DNA of 64,000 nt from Psychrosphaera aestuarii (GCF_017948405.1 NZ_CP072844.1:2542001-2606000), one strand, 5' to 3'; shown: positions 11,446-22,193, numbered from the stretch's first letter. The notes: generated by a model from the letters alone, not told the origin. Numbers and translations: made by a program.

Positions 11446-14400
11446 TTATTGAATTCTCTTATGTAAGTTTTGTACTGAATCTACTGTACCACGATCATCC
11501 GCTGTATTTGCTAAACAGGTAGCAAACGCTGCATTTAATGTAGTTGTATAATTCGCCTTATAGCGCAATGCACCACGACGTAACACTTTAGAGTCTTCAA
11601 TTGCTTGGCGACCTTCAACGGTATTAATGATATAGCTATATTCGCCATTTTTAATACGGTCTAGAATATGAGGTCGGCCTTCGTAAACTTTGTTTACTTT
11701 ACGACAAGAAATCCCTGCTTCAGTTAGCACTTTATGCGAACCACGTGTTGCGTCTAGCTCAAAGCCAGCTTCAATTAGCTTTCTAGCTAAATCGATTACA
11801 CGCACTTTATCCGTATCGCGAACTGAAATCAATGCTCTACCATCACGTGCTAATTCAATACTCGCACCAAGTTGGGCTTTTGCATAGGCTTCTTCGAAAG
11901 TATTACCTACACCCATTACTTCACCCGTAGACCTCATTTCAGGGCCTCGCATAGGATCTACACCATGGAACTTGTTAAATGGAATAACAACTTCTTTCAC
12001 AGAGTAATACGGTGGAATAATTTCTTTGGTAACGCCTTGGGACGCTAAACTTTGGCCAGCCATTACGCGTGCAGCAATCTTAGCAACCGCCATGCCCGTT
12101 GCCTTTGAAACAAATGGAACGGTACGAGCTGCACGAGGGTTAACTTCGATTAAATAGACTTCACCATCTTTAACAGCAAACTGCGTATTCATCAGACCAA
12201 TAACGCCTAGCTCCAGTGCCATATCACGAACTTGCTTACGCATTACGTCTTGAATTTCGTTAGATAAAGAGTATGCAGGCAATGAACATGCTGAGTCACC
12301 TGAGTGAACACCGGCTTGTTCAATATGCTCCATGATACCTGCAATCACAACATCTTTGCCGTCACAAATCGCATCAACGTCGACTTCAATGGCATCATCT
12401 AAGAAACGGTCTAATAAAACTGGCGCTTCATTGGACACAGATACCGCTTCTGTCATGTAACGACGCAAGTCATTTTCATCATAAACGATTTCCATTGCAC
12501 GGCCGCCTAAAACATATGATGGACGAACAACGAGTGGGAAGCCGATTTCTTTTGATTTACTAATCGCTTGCTCAACTGAAGTTACTGTAGAGTTTTCAGG
12601 TTGTAACAAGTCTAAACGTTCAACCATTTGTTGAAAACGCTCACGGTCTTCAGCACGGTCAATTGCATCTGGAGAAGTACCAATAATTGGCACTCCATTA
12701 GCTTCAAGCTCACGAGCCAGTTTTAGTGGTGTTTGACCACCGTACTGAACAATAACGCCTTTGGGTTTTTCAACTCGAACAATCTCTAGCACATCTTCGA
12801 GCGTAATCGGTTCAAAATATAGGCGGTCTGATGTGTCATAATCTGTAGAAACAGTTTCAGGGTTACAGTTAACCATGATTGTCTCGTAACCATCTTCGCG
12901 TAGTGCAAGCGATGCATGAACACAACAATAATCAAACTCTATACCTTGACCTATACGGTTAGGGCCACCGCCAATTACCATGATTTTGTCTTTATCTGAC
13001 GGTAAAGACTCACATTCGTCATCATAGCTTGAATACATATAAGCAGTATCTGAACTAAACTCAGCAGCACAAGTATCAACACGTTTGTAAACAGGCAATA
13101 TTCCAAACGCTTGACGTTTTTTACGGATTTCTGATTCACTTACCGCTAAAACATCAGCAATACGTTTATCAGCAAAACCTTTGCGCTTTAACGAGCGAAG
13201 GAAATGCTCATCTAGACCCGCAAATCCACGTTCAGCAACTAACTGCTCTTGTTTTATCAAGTCTTCAATTTGAACTAAGAACCATGGGTCAACATTAGTT
13301 AGCTTAAATACCGCTTCTAAGTCCATACCATGCCTGAACGCATCGCCAATGTACCAAATACGTTCAGCACCTGGCTCTTTCAACTCACGAATTATTCTCT
13401 CGTGGGCGTCTTCACTTGATAAATCAATAATTGGATCAAAGCCTGATACGCCAACTTCTAGTCCACGTAATGCTTTTTGAAGTGATTCTTGTTGGTTACG
13501 GCCAATTGCCATTACTTCACCAACCGACTTCATTTGAGTTGTTAATCTATCGTCAGCACCAGCAAACTTCTCGAAGTTAAAACGAGGGATTTTTGTAACA
13601 ACGTAGTCAATAGTCGGTTCAAATGATGCCGGAGTTGCACCGCCGGTAATGTCATTGCTTAATTCATCTAACGTATAACCTACCGCTAACTTAGCGGCAA
13701 TTTTTGCGATTGGGAAACCGGTCGCTTTTGATGCTAAAGCTGAAGAACGTGAAACTCGTGGATTCATTTCGATGATAACCATACGGCCATCAACTGGATT
13801 AACCCCAAACTGTACGTTTGAACCACCCGTTTCAACACCAATTTCACGTAAAACCGCGCAAGACGCGTTTCGCATGATTTGGAATTCTTTGTCGGTTAAT
13901 GTTTGTGCTGGAGCTACGGTAATAGAGTCACCTGTATGAACACCCATAGCATCGAAGTTTTCGATTGAACAAATAATGATACAGTTGTCATTCTTGTCGC
14001 GAACCACTTCCATTTCATATTCTTTCCAGCCAATCAAAGACTCATCGATTAACAGCTCGCTGGTTGGTGATAAATCCAAACCACGTCGACAGATTTCGTC
14101 AAACTCTTCTTTGTTGTAAGCGATACCGCCGCCGCTTCCACCCATCGTAAATGAAGGACGAATAATACAAGGAAAACCAATTCGACTTAGAACATCATAA
14201 GCACCGTCTAACGTGTTACATGTTTCTGCTCTTGGGCATTCCAAGCCAATCTTTTTCATTGCCTTGTCAAAACGACTGCGATCTTCTGCCTTGTCAATTG
14301 CGTCGGCAGATGCACCAATCATTTCAACATTATACTTTTCAAGTACGCCATGCTTTTCCAAATCTAACGCACAGTTCAGTGCTGTTTGGCCTCCCATTGT

Positions 14401-14664
14401 TGGTAGTACCGCATCCGGACGTTCTTTTTCTATAATTTTTTCTACAACTTCCCAGTGAATCGGCTCGATATAAGTTGCATCTGCCATTTCAGGGTCGGTC
14501 ATAATAGTCGCAGGATTCGAGTTTACCAGGATAACTCGATAGCCTTCTTCTTTTAATGCTTTACAGGCTTGCGCACCTGAATAGTCAAATTCACAAGCTT
14601 GACCAATAACTATTGGGCCCGCACCCAATAATAAGATACTTTTTAAGTCGGAACGTTTAGGCAT
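11446..14664 (-). CDS. carB: carbamoyl-phosphate synthase large subunit
   Basis: Protein of 1072 residues, full length for CarB. It shows the duplicated ATP-grasp synthetase halves: G-G-S-G-G-G-I-A and the [11 protein letters not shown] metal/ATP site in the first, and [12 protein letters not shown] in the second. The C-terminal part is the allosteric MGS-like domain. It makes carbamoyl phosphate from bicarbonate, ammonia (tunnelled from CarA) and two ATP, feeding pyrimidines and arginine. The ATG lies 27 bp after the carA stop and greA begins two bases after its stop. The C-terminus is somewhat shortened or divergent after the allosteric domain, which is normal variation. Confidence 0.98.
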   Translation of the reverse strand: MPKRSDLKSILLLGAGPIVIGQACEFDYSGAQACKALKEEGYRVILVNSNPATIMTDPEMADATYIEPIHWEVVEKIIEKERPDAVLPTMGGQTALNCALDLEKHGVLEKYNVEMIGASADAIDKAEDRSRFDKAMKKIGLECPRAETCNTLDGAYDVLSRIGFPCIIRPSFTMGGSGGGIAYNKEEFDEICRRGLDLSPTSELLIDESLIGWKEYEMEVVRDKNDNCIIICSIENFDAMGVHTGDSITVAPAQTLTDKEFQIMRNASCAVLREIGVETGGSNVQFGVNPVDGRMVIIEMNPRVSRSSALASKATGFPIAKIAAKLAVGYTLDELSNDITGGATPASFEPTIDYVVTKIPRFNFEKFAGADDRLTTQMKSVGEVMAIGRNQQESLQKALRGLEVGVSGFDPIIDLSSEDAHERIIRELKEPGAERIWYIGDAFRHGMDLEAVFKLTNVDPWFLVQIEDLIKQEQLVAERGFAGLDEHFLRSLKRKGFADKRIADVLAVSESEIRKKRQAFGILPVYKRVDTCAAEFSSDTAYMYSSYDDECESLPSDKDKIMVIGGGPNRIGQGIEFDYCCVHASLALREDGYETIMVNCNPETVSTDYDTSDRLYFEPITLEDVLEIVRVEKPKGVIVQYGGQTPLKLARELEANGVPIIGTSPDAIDRAEDRERFQQMVERLDLLQPENSTVTSVEQAISKSKEIGFPLVVRPSYVLGGRAMEIVYDENDLRRYMTEAVSVSNEAPVLLDRFLDDAIEVDVDAICDGKDVVIAGIMEHIEQAGVHSGDSACSLPAYSLSNEIQDVMRKQVRDMALELGVIGLMNTQFAVKDGEVYLIEVNPRAARTVPFVSKATGMAVAKIAARVMAGQSLASQGVTKEIIPPYYSVKEVVIPFNKFHGVDPMRGPEMRSTGEVMGVGNTFEEAYAKAQLGASIELARDGRALISVRDTDKVRVIDLARKLIEAGFELDATRGSHKVLTEAGISCRKVNKVYEGRPHILDRIKNGEYSYIINTVEGRQAIEDSKVLRRGALRYKANYTTTLNAAFATCLANTADDRGTVDSVQNLHKRIQ

Positions 14665-14691
14665 AGTGTAAGTCTCTTAAATTCGGTGAAA

Positions 14692-15828
14692 TTAGTTACG
14701 TTCGTTCATTAATTCAATGAAATGATCGAATAACGGCGCGGCATCATGTGGACCAGGGCTCGCTTCAGGATGGCCTTGGAAACTAAATGCAGGCTTGTCC
14801 GTTCGTTTTATGCCTTGTAGCGTTCCATCAAATAATGACTTATGCGTTGCTACTAAATTGTTTGGTAGCGAACTTTCTTTAACTGCAAAACCATGGTTTT
14901 GAGCTGTGATCATTACTTTCTTATTCGATAGATCTTGAACTGGATGGTTACCACCGTGATGACCAAATTTCATTTTTTCTGTTTGAGCCCCACTCGCTAA
15001 AGCTAATAGCTGGTGACCTAAACAGATTCCGAAAATAGGAATGTCGGTTGTTAAAAACTCTTTAATTGCTGTGATTGCGTAATCACATGGCTCTGGATCA
15101 CCAGGTCCATTAGAGAGGAATATACCGTCTGGTTTTAACGCTAATACTTCTGCAGCAGATGTTTGTGCAGGCACAACCGTTAATTTACAACCACGGTCAG
15201 CTAACATACGAAGGATATTTCTTTTAACACCGTAGTCATAAGCAACAACATGGAACTTTGGATTTTCTAATTCAGAAAAGCCTTTACCTAGCTGCCAACT
15301 TTGCGACGTCCACAAAAATGACTCTTTACAAGAAACCACTTTCGCCAAATCCATTCCTTTTAAACCAGGGAAAGCTTGTGCTGCTTCTAATGCCTTTTCT
15401 TGCTCTTGCTCGTTAAATTCATTAACAGTAACAATACAACCTCTTTGTGCACCTTTATCACGCAAAATCCGTGTTAACTTTCGCGTATCAATATCCGCTA
15501 TAGCAACAACATTTTTTGCTTTTAGGTACGAGCTTAAATCCTGTTCACTTCGAAAATTACTTGCCAATAAAGGAAGATCACGAATAACTAGGCCTTTTGC
15601 CCAGATAGTGTCATTTTCTTCGTCTTCAGAGTTGGTGCCGTAATTGCCGATGTGGGGATAAGTGAGGGTGATGATTTGTTCTGCGTATGAGGGGTCGGTG
15701 ATAATTTCTTGATATCCTGTCATTGAAGTATTAAAGACTACTTCTCCAACAGAAATACCTTCTGCACCGATGGCGGTTCCTCGGAATATAGTTCCGTCTT
15801 CCAGAACTAATAGCGCGGGTTGAGTCAA
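14692..15828 (-). CDS. carA: carbamoyl-phosphate synthase small subunit (glutaminase)
   Basis: Protein of 378 residues. An N-terminal CarA-specific domain (G-T-A-I-G-A-E-G, then [12 protein letters not shown]) is followed by a class I glutamine amidotransferase domain with the nucleophile in G-I-C-L-G-H-Q and the catalytic H-P-E near the end. It releases ammonia from glutamine for CarB. The start is TTG, fixed by a strong AGGAGG six bases upstream and the conserved [13 protein letters not shown]-terminus. It is the first gene of carA-carB-greA. The 190-bp leader holds a hairpin that could take part in control, but no arginine or pyrimidine regulator site is clear. Confidence 0.97.
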   Translation of the reverse strand: MTQPALLVLEDGTIFRGTAIGAEGISVGEVVFNTSMTGYQEIITDPSYAEQIITLTYPHIGNYGTNSEDEENDTIWAKGLVIRDLPLLASNFRSEQDLSSYLKAKNVVAIADIDTRKLTRILRDKGAQRGCIVTVNEFNEQEQEKALEAAQAFPGLKGMDLAKVVSCKESFLWTSQSWQLGKGFSELENPKFHVVAYDYGVKRNILRMLADRGCKLTVVPAQTSAAEVLALKPDGIFLSNGPGDPEPCDYAITAIKEFLTTDIPIFGICLGHQLLALASGAQTEKMKFGHHGGNHPVQDLSNKKVMITAQNHGFAVKESSLPNNLVATHKSLFDGTLQGIKRTDKPAFSFQGHPEASPGPHDAAPLFDHFIELMNERN

Positions 15829-15849
15829 GATAACCTCCTAGCATTAATG

Positions 15850-15872
15850 AGCAGAAACGGGGTATTTCTGCT
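15850..15872 (-). promoter_or_regulatory. leader hairpin upstream of carA
   Basis: Eight-bp perfect stem AGCAGAAA/TTTCTGCT with a seven-base loop, about 22 bp before the carA start and just before its ribosome site. There is no T-run, so it is not a simple terminator. It could affect translation initiation or transcript stability. Confidence 0.45.
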
Positions 15873-15973
15873 ATCGGTTAACCTTAGCCTTAAAAACATT
15901 AGGCAAATTCCGGTTATTGTAGCTAAGAGATCGTGTTTAGGCTAGAAAAAAAGTTATAAACTGTAAAAATAGC

Positions 15974-15994
15974 GGTCTTATCTAAAATAAGACC
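15974..15994 (-). terminator. probable terminator of dapB
   Basis: Seven-bp stem GGTCTTA/TAAGACC with a seven-base loop, followed on the minus strand by GCTATTTTT. It lies about 27 bp past the dapB stop. The T-run is four bases off the stem, so efficiency is uncertain. Confidence 0.55.
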
Positions 15995-16020
15995 TTTAGA
16001 TACTATTAACCTAAACTTAT

Positions 16021-16845
16021 TTACTTAAATCCAAGCACATCCTGCATATCAAACAAGCCTTTTCGTTTATCACCCAACCAAGCGGCAGCCCTTACCGCCC
16101 CTTTTGCAAACGTAAGTCGGTCGGTTGCTTTATGGGTAATTTCAAGCCTTTCTCCTATATCAGCAAATAAAGCCGTATGCTCGCCAACTATATCGCCAGC
16201 TCTAAGACTTGAAAACCCGATGCTACCCGCTTTTCTCTCACCTACAATGTGGTTTCTGTCATATTCAGCAACATCGGATAGATTTACACCTAACCCTTCC
16301 GAGATAAACTCACCCATTGTTATTGCTGTGCCGGAAGGCGCATCTTTTTTAAACCTGTGATGAGACTCAGTAATCTCAATGTCTGCATATGTACCCATCG
16401 TTTTAGCCGCAGTACGAAGTAAACTGTTCATTAAATTTACGCCCGTGCTAAAGTTGGTAGCGTAAACTATCGCAATGTCTTGTGCAGCGTTTTCCAAAAG
16501 CGTTTTTTGCTCGTCACTTAAACCCGTAACTCCAATAACCATGTTACTGTTATTGCGACGACACATTTCAACATGCGCTTCTAGTGCTTCTGGCAAAGTG
16601 AAATCAATCCATACAAGGCTACACTTGGATTGGTTTTGATCTTTCTCTGCACTATAATCACTCTCTGTATTAATCGTCACACCATATTGTTCGCGACCAA
16701 CTAACTCACCCACATCCGTGTTTATTAAACTAGAACCTTCACGAACCGTCGCTGCACCAATGGATACATTGTCAAACTCTAACGTTGCTTCAACTAGCTT
16801 TCTACCCATTCGGCCGTTTACGCCAAAAATACCGACTTTAGTCAT
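16021..16845 (-). CDS. dapB: 4-hydroxy-tetrahydrodipicolinate reductase
   Basis: Protein of 274 residues. The N-terminal NAD(P)H-binding motif is V-G-I-F-G-V-N-G-R-M-G-R. The catalytic signature E-S-H-H-R-F-K-K-D-A-P-S-G-T-A has the conserved His pair and Lys. It reduces hydroxy-tetrahydrodipicolinate in the lysine and diaminopimelate pathway. I chose the ATG at 16845 with an AGAGAA site upstream; a TTG two codons earlier is possible. It lies upstream of carA in the same direction, a classic gammaproteobacterial order, but a hairpin between them suggests separate or only partly joined transcription. Confidence 0.97.
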   Translation of the reverse strand: MTKVGIFGVNGRMGRKLVEATLEFDNVSIGAATVREGSSLINTDVGELVGREQYGVTINTESDYSAEKDQNQSKCSLVWIDFTLPEALEAHVEMCRRNNSNMVIGVTGLSDEQKTLLENAAQDIAIVYATNFSTGVNLMNSLLRTAAKTMGTYADIEITESHHRFKKDAPSGTAITMGEFISEGLGVNLSDVAEYDRNHIVGERKAGSIGFSSLRAGDIVGEHTALFADIGERLEITHKATDRLTFAKGAVRAAAWLGDKRKGLFDMQDVLGFK

Positions 16846-16992
16846 TATCAATTCTCTAAAACTGCTTTATTGCTTCACTAAATAATACAGTAAACCATTC
16901 AAACTTAAATAAAACATATTCAAATAAAAGTAGTTTTTGCCGATACGTTTCTTATACTAAATGTTATATAAAAAATAATAAGTGAGTTTACT

Positions 16993-17637
16993 GTGAAATT
17001 AATCAAAACATTGGCTTTAGTTTCAGCTGTTTTTTCATTAACAGCATGCCAGTCAGCCTATTACGCAGCAATGGAAAAAGTGGGCGTTCATAAGCGAGAA
17101 ATTTTAGTCGATCGCGTCGAAGAAGCCAGAGACGCTCAAACCGACACTCAAGAAGAGTTTAAAAGTGCTTACGAACGTCTGGTGTTACTATCAAACTTTG
17201 ATGGTGGCGAAATTGAAAAAGTTTACCAACAACTTAATGATGATTATGAGTCGAGCTTAAGCTCAGCATCGGTTGTGAGTAAACGTATAGATTCAGTAGA
17301 AGATGTTGCCGAAGATCTTTTTGATGAATGGCAACAAGAACTAGCCCAATATAGTAATGCATCTTTACGCAATGCCAGTGAAAAAAAACTAAAACAAACT
17401 AAACGCCAATTTTCACAGCTCCTCAGAAGTATGCGTCGAGCGGAGTCAAAAATGGACCCAATCTTAGCAACATTAAAAGACAATGTTCTTTATCTAAAGC
17501 ATAACTTAAATGCAGCGGCTATTTCAGCTATAAAAGGCGAGTTTGATTCTTTAAAGTCGGAGATATCTTCTTTAATTACCGACATGAGCAAAGCGGTTGA
17601 CGAATCAAATCAATTTATTGCGGCGCTAAAACAGTAA
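16993..17637 (+). CDS. DUF2959 family lipoprotein
   Basis: Protein of 214 residues with a lipoprotein signal peptide ending in the lipobox L-T-A-C (Cys19). The mature part starts Q-S-A-Y-Y-A-A-M-E-K-V-G-V-H-K-R-E-I-L-V-D-R-V, the hallmark of DUF2959. The rest is almost all charged helix, likely coiled coil, with two long helical hairpins. The function of the family is not known; it is common in Alteromonadales and related marine bacteria. The residue after the lipid Cys is Gln, so the outer membrane is the expected destination. The start is GTG with a weak AAGTGAG site. A strong bidirectional terminator separates it from convergent grpE. Confidence 0.85.
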   Translation: MKLIKTLALVSAVFSLTACQSAYYAAMEKVGVHKREILVDRVEEARDAQTDTQEEFKSAYERLVLLSNFDGGEIEKVYQQLNDDYESSLSSASVVSKRIDSVEDVAEDLFDEWQQELAQYSNASLRNASEKKLKQTKRQFSQLLRSMRRAESKMDPILATLKDNVLYLKHNLNAAAISAIKGEFDSLKSEISSLITDMSKAVDESNQFIAALKQ

Positions 17638-17673
17638 TTAAAATCTAACTTGGTAATCAAAACAGTACGATAC

Positions 17674-17703
17674 AAAAAAAGCACCAATAAAGGTGCTTTT
17701 TTT
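17674..17703. terminator. bidirectional terminator between the DUF2959 gene and grpE
   Basis: Stem GCACC/GGTGC, extended by seven A on one side and seven T on the other, with a six-base loop. It serves both converging genes. Confidence 0.88.
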
Positions 17704-17727
17704 AAACGTTTAAAACGTGAGTCGCAA

Positions 17728-18330
17728 CTAGTCCGCTGCTTTAGATACCATAACCATTGCAGGACGTAGTAAACGACCATTTAGTGTAAAACCTTTTTGC
17801 ATAACAGCAATAACCGTATTTGGCTCTACATCTGCAGAAGGTTGCATTGCCATCGCTTGATGAAATTCCGCATTAAACTTTTGACCTTGTGGGTCAACAA
17901 TTTCAACGCCAAACTTTGCAACTGCATCAACAAATGACTTTTGTGTTAGCTCAACACCTTCAAGAACCGGCTTAAGTGTCTCGTTTTCTTTATCAGAAAA
18001 CTCAATGGCACGTTCCATATTGTCAAGCACTGGCAGTAACTCATTAACAAACTTTTCTAATGCAAACTTATGAGCTTTTTCTACATCTTGAGCGGCACGG
18101 CGGCGAATATTTTCAACGTCGGCTGCGGCTCTTACTACTGACTCTTTTTGTGCATCAATTTGTGCATTAGCTGCAGCAAGTTCAGCTTCTAATTTTGCGA
18201 TTTGATCGTCTGCTGTTTCTACAGCACCATCAGCGCTTTCAGTATTTACTTCTTCAGTAACCACTTCGGCTTCGTTAATTTCTACTTCTTGCGCATTTTC
18301 TGCTTGTTTATTAGGCTCTTGTTCAGACAT
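17728..18330 (-). CDS. grpE: GrpE nucleotide exchange factor
   Basis: Protein of 200 residues. An acidic, disordered N-terminus (about 1-40) is followed by a long coiled coil containing [14 protein letters not shown] and by the C-terminal beta wing with the family signature N-P-x-x-H-Q-A-M in the form F-N-A-E-F-H-Q-A-M. GrpE releases ADP from DnaK. A near-perfect sigma-32 promoter lies 50 bp upstream, overlapping the end of hrcA. dnaK and dnaJ are not in the window. Confidence 0.97.
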   Translation of the reverse strand: MSEQEPNKQAENAQEVEINEAEVVTEEVNTESADGAVETADDQIAKLEAELAAANAQIDAQKESVVRAAADVENIRRRAAQDVEKAHKFALEKFVNELLPVLDNMERAIEFSDKENETLKPVLEGVELTQKSFVDAVAKFGVEIVDPQGQKFNAEFHQAMAMQPSADVEPNTVIAVMQKGFTLNGRLLRPAMVMVSKAAD

Positions 18331-18380
18331 GAGTCTTACTACTCCAAACTGATGTGTTAAATAAAATGTGTATGGTCCGT

Positions 18381-18410
18381 ATTATGGGGATTACTGCTGA
18401 TGATTCAAGG
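18381..18410 (-). promoter_or_regulatory. sigma-32 heat-shock promoter of grpE
   Basis: On the minus strand, CCTTGAA (18410-18404), a 14-bp spacer and CCCCATAAT (18389-18381) closely match the RpoH consensus. The -35 element lies in the last codons of hrcA and the -10 just after its stop. The ATG of grpE is 50 bp downstream. Confidence 0.85.
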
Positions 18411-19419
18411 CTGATGTTAGAATATTAGTCGACAAATCGACGGAAAGTATCACTGACTGATAATCCATTCGTTTTGGACCGACAACCGCCATTACCCCCG
18501 CCACTTTATTATCTTTGTAAAATGACTTCGCTACAATTGAGCAGTTACGAAGCGATTCTATACCAATTTCATCACCTATAAACACGTGAATATTAGGACT
18601 TGAGCAGCAGGCAGAAAATAGTGGTTGCAGTGTATTTATGCTCGACACACTTTTTAAAACCTTTCGTAAGCTGGCGGTATCATTCGCAATTTCGTCGTGA
18701 ATCAATCGAGTTTCTCCAGCCCGAAATAAGACTTGCTCATTCAACTCCACTGAGTCACCAAATAATGCCTCTTTAACTAGTGCTTGTACTTGCTCACTAC
18801 TTTGTTTCATAAAGTACGCTAGCCTTTTTTGCCCTTCATCTAATGAAAAACCGGCTAATGCAGAGTTCAACATATGCAATGTAGTTTGAAGCAGTTCATC
18901 GGTTACGACAAACGGTAAGTCTATGACTCGGTTTTGAACTTCATCATGTTGATCGATTAATACACATAACAAGCGCTGATCTGCTAGGCGAACTAACTCA
19001 AGCTGTCGAATTATGATGTTGTTGGTCTTTGGCATCGCAACTAGACCTGTAAGGTTTGTCATATCTGCGATCATTCTAGCGGCTTTGTTACACATTTCTG
19101 GAGGGGTACGCGTTTTTTCTAAGCTCGCACTAAGTTGCTGCAGAACACCATTATCTGCTGATGCAAAACTTAATAACTGATTAACGTAATATCTTAACCC
19201 CGCAGTAGTAGGAATACGCCCAGCACTCGTATGAGGCGAAAAAATGAGTCCATCACTTTCAAGTCCCATCATTACATTACGTATTGTCGCCGGACTTGCA
19301 TTTATTTCAGACTCTGCCACGATGAATTTTGACGAAATAGGAATCCCAAGTTTTAGATAACTTTCAATTACAAGCTCTAATACGGCTTCAGTTCTTTGAT
19401 TTTTATTTATTTTTGTCAT
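18391..19419 (-). CDS. hrcA: heat-inducible transcription repressor HrcA
   Basis: Protein of 342 residues, the typical HrcA length. The N-terminal winged helix (about 1-80) contains the family pattern S-P-A-T-I-R-N-V-M-M-G-L-E-S-D-G-L-I followed by H-T-S-A-G-R-I-P-T. The remaining GAF-like and insertion domains mediate dimerisation. HrcA represses chaperone genes through CIRCE elements and is itself matured by GroEL. No CIRCE sequence is visible around hrcA, grpE or elsewhere in the window, so its targets (groESL or dnaK) should lie outside. HrcA together with sigma-32 is a less common combination in gammaproteobacteria. It diverges from nadK with 85 bp between. Confidence 0.95.
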   Translation of the reverse strand: MTKINKNQRTEAVLELVIESYLKLGIPISSKFIVAESEINASPATIRNVMMGLESDGLIFSPHTSAGRIPTTAGLRYYVNQLLSFASADNGVLQQLSASLEKTRTPPEMCNKAARMIADMTNLTGLVAMPKTNNIIIRQLELVRLADQRLLCVLIDQHDEVQNRVIDLPFVVTDELLQTTLHMLNSALAGFSLDEGQKRLAYFMKQSSEQVQALVKEALFGDSVELNEQVLFRAGETRLIHDEIANDTASLRKVLKSVSSINTLQPLFSACCSSPNIHVFIGDEIGIESLRNCSIVAKSFYKDNKVAGVMAVVGPKRMDYQSVILSVDLSTNILTSALNHQQ

Positions 19420-19504
19420 CTAAATTAATACTCTGACTTCATTTTCAGGGTGAAACAAGCTATAACGCCTTTATGCTAATATCTGGGCAACTTGGAAATA
19501 TTCA

Positions 19505-20386
19505 ATGGACAAACACTTTAAAACAATTGGTTTGATAGGCAAAGCAAATCATGACGCTACTATGCAAACCGTTAATGAACTCTATCAATTTTTAATTGGT
19601 GAATCATTAAACGTGATTGTCGATGAGCAAATTTCCGAATATGTAACGGATAGAAAAATTAAATCGGCAAATTTAGTCGAGCTAGGACAGCAATGTGATT
19701 TGGCTATCGTGGTAGGAGGTGACGGCAACATGCTTGGTGCAGCCAGAGTGTTAAGTCGTTTTGATGTTGCTGTTATTGGCGTTAATCGAGGCAATCTAGG
19801 CTTTCTTACCGACTTAGACCCCGAGAATTTTGAAGACACACTAAAATCTGTTTTAAAAGGTCACTATAAAACAGAAATGCGTTTTCTACTGGATGTGAGT
19901 GTTCACCGCCATCAAACAGTAAAAGCGAGTAATTCGGCCATGAACGAAGTGGTGCTGCATGCAGACAAGATCGCGCACATGATAGAGTTTGAAGCTTACA
20001 TTAATGACAGTTTTGTTTTTCATCAACGTTCAGACGGGTTAATCGTGAGCACGCCAACTGGGTCTACGGCCTACTCATTGTCAGGAGGCGGTCCAATCGT
20101 GCACCCAGACCTCAACGCCATATCACTAATACCTATGTTCCCCCATACTTTAAGCAGTCGACCGTTAGTAATAGATGCTGATAGTGAAGTAAAAATTGTT
20201 GTTTCAAACTCTAACGACGCTCAACTTCAAATAAGTTGTGATAGTCATATCATGCTATCAGTCATGCCAGGTGATGAGGTAATTATTAAGAAACATCCCC
20301 TTGGACTAAGATTAATTCACCCTGTTGATCATGATTATTACGACGTGCTAAGAAAGAAGTTAAACTGGGGTCGGCAAAACTACTAA
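19505..20386 (+). CDS. nadK: NAD kinase
   Basis: Protein of 293 residues. It shows the G-G-D-G motif (71-74), followed by N-M-L-G-A-A-R, and the second signature T-P-T-G-S-T-A-Y-S-L-S-G-G-G-P, which bind ATP and NAD. NadK phosphorylates NAD to NADP in the cytoplasm. The gene order (hrcA divergent, recN downstream) matches many gammaproteobacteria. The start is ATG, supported by the conserved N-terminus F-K-T-I-G-L-I-G-K. Confidence 0.97.
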   Translation: MDKHFKTIGLIGKANHDATMQTVNELYQFLIGESLNVIVDEQISEYVTDRKIKSANLVELGQQCDLAIVVGGDGNMLGAARVLSRFDVAVIGVNRGNLGFLTDLDPENFEDTLKSVLKGHYKTEMRFLLDVSVHRHQTVKASNSAMNEVVLHADKIAHMIEFEAYINDSFVFHQRSDGLIVSTPTGSTAYSLSGGGPIVHPDLNAISLIPMFPHTLSSRPLVIDADSEVKIVVSNSNDAQLQISCDSHIMLSVMPGDEVIIKKHPLGLRLIHPVDHDYYDVLRKKLNWGRQNY

Positions 20387-20415
20387 AACAAAATATAAAA
20401 GTTTGTGAATTAAAA

Positions 20416-20457
20416 TTGGACAGAATAAAAAAACTCAATTACTGTATGTAACAACAG
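20416..20457 (+). promoter_or_regulatory. recN promoter with LexA (SOS) box
   Basis: A perfect CTGT-N8-ACAG LexA box at 20442-20457 lies 26 bp upstream of recN. It overlaps the putative -10 (TACTGT, 20440-20445) of a promoter with -35 TTGGAC (20416-20421) and an 18-bp spacer, so bound LexA would block initiation. Confidence 0.85.
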
Positions 20458-20483
20458 TTGTTTAATTTAATGATAAATCTTTT

Positions 20484-22157
20484 ATGCTAGTTTCTATCGC
20501 TATTAAAAATTTCGCTATTGTCCGCCAATTAGAAGTGAATTGGCATAGTGCTATGACAACCATTACAGGTGAAACAGGTGCTGGTAAATCTATTGCTATA
20601 GACGCCTTAGCTCAAGCGTTGGGTGAGCGCTGCGATGCAGGCATGGTTCGCTCTGGTGCTGATAAAGCTGAAGTTATAGCTAGTTTTGACATTGAAAACC
20701 TTCATACTGCAAAAGCTTGGTTAAAAGAAAACGACTTATTAAGTGATAGCGACTGCATATTACGTCGTGTCATATCTAAAGAGGGTCGCTCAAAAGCTTA
20801 TATAAATGGTACGCCAGTTCCGGCATCACAATTAAAGTCCTTGGGATCTCAACTGGTTAGCATTCACGGCCAGCATGCTCATACATTGTTAACCAAAGCC
20901 GATTATCAACGTAAGTTACTCGACGAGTATGGTGATTCTGAAATACTTGCTCAACAAGTTAGCGACGCTTATCGTTTATGGCAAAATAAGGGCCAAGAGT
21001 TAAAAGAATTACAACTCCAACAGGAAGAGTTTAGTGCACAGAAACAACTCCTCGACTATCAAGTAAATGAATTAATTGAAGCAGAGCTAATTGCTGATGA
21101 GTATATTGAGATTGAGAAAGAACATCAAAGACTGCACCATGGACAATCTTTACTTGCCGACAGCCTAAGCGCATTAGACATTCTATACGAAAGTGAAAAC
21201 GGCAATGCCTATTCTGCATTGCAAAATGCAATGTCTATTTTAAGTCGTGCAGCCAACATTGACGAACAACTAAACCCCACAGTGGAGTTAATCAACACGG
21301 CAATTATACAGCTTGAAGAAGGTGCAAGTGAACTACGAGGTTATTCAGATAATTTAGATATCAACCCAGAGCGCTTAAATGAAATAGAACAACGCCTTTC
21401 AACGTTAGTTGATTTAGCTCGCAAACATCAAGTTGAACCGAACCAACTTCCTGAACATCTAGAGATATTAACTGCAGAGCTTGAAAGTTTATCATCAACA
21501 GATGAAAGACTTGACGCTTTAGTGCTAGAAATTGAACACGCAAAAGCACAATATTATGAATTAGCGACTAAGCTCAGTGCTATTAGAGCAAAAAATGCAG
21601 CGAAATTAACCACCCAAATAACAAAGAGCATGCAAAGTTTAAACATGTCTGGAGCTAAATTTGAGTTGCGAGTTCGAAGCGACCAGCAGGCTATGGCAAA
21701 GTTTGGGTTTGATAGTGTTGAGTTTTTAGTATGCGCAAACCAAGGTCAATCTCTACAACCACTAGCAAAAGTAGCATCAGGTGGTGAACTCAGTCGGATT
21801 AGTTTAGCGATCCAAGTTATTATTGCAGAAAAGGTAACAACGCCTACATTATTGTTTGATGAAGTTGACGTTGGTGTTTCTGGTCCAACAGCAACTGCAG
21901 TAGGAAGATTGATGAAAGCGCTAAGTAAAAATACGCAAGTAATTTGCGTTACTCACTTACCCCAAGTCGCAAGCTTTGGTCAGCAACAGCAGTTTGTAAA
22001 CAAGTTTAATGTAAAAAACGTGACTGAAACACAAATGTCATTGTTATCTGAAAATGAACGAATTGAAGAGTTAGCTAGGCTGCTCGGTGGCGATATTATA
22101 TCGGATACCACCCGAGCGAATGCCAAAGAGTTATTAGCGGTGGCACAAGCAGCTTGA
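20484..22157 (+). CDS. recN: DNA repair protein RecN
   Basis: Protein of 557 residues, full length. It is SMC-like: Walker A G-E-T-G-A-G-K-S at residues 29-36, long coiled coils in the middle (about 150-385), then the ABC signature S-G-G-E-L-S-R and Walker B L-L-F-D-E-V-D-V-G-V-S-G. RecN binds DNA ends and helps RecA repair double-strand breaks. The LexA box directly upstream makes it an SOS gene, as in E. coli. The start is ATG and the N-terminus M-L-V-S-I-A-I-K-N-F is the family standard. Confidence 0.97.
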   Translation: MLVSIAIKNFAIVRQLEVNWHSAMTTITGETGAGKSIAIDALAQALGERCDAGMVRSGADKAEVIASFDIENLHTAKAWLKENDLLSDSDCILRRVISKEGRSKAYINGTPVPASQLKSLGSQLVSIHGQHAHTLLTKADYQRKLLDEYGDSEILAQQVSDAYRLWQNKGQELKELQLQQEEFSAQKQLLDYQVNELIEAELIADEYIEIEKEHQRLHHGQSLLADSLSALDILYESENGNAYSALQNAMSILSRAANIDEQLNPTVELINTAIIQLEEGASELRGYSDNLDINPERLNEIEQRLSTLVDLARKHQVEPNQLPEHLEILTAELESLSSTDERLDALVLEIEHAKAQYYELATKLSAIRAKNAAKLTTQITKSMQSLNMSGAKFELRVRSDQQAMAKFGFDSVEFLVCANQGQSLQPLAKVASGGELSRISLAIQVIIAEKVTTPTLLFDEVDVGVSGPTATAVGRLMKALSKNTQVICVTHLPQVASFGQQQQFVNKFNVKNVTETQMSLLSENERIEELARLLGGDIISDTTRANAKELLAVAQAA

Positions 22158-22193
22158 TGTTATATGAGTATTTGATCTGTAACTAAGGAAACT

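Noticed and set aside
18331..19504. CIRCE element for HrcA
   Set aside because: I looked for TTAGCACTC-N9-GAGTGCTAA around hrcA and grpE on both strands and found no credible match.
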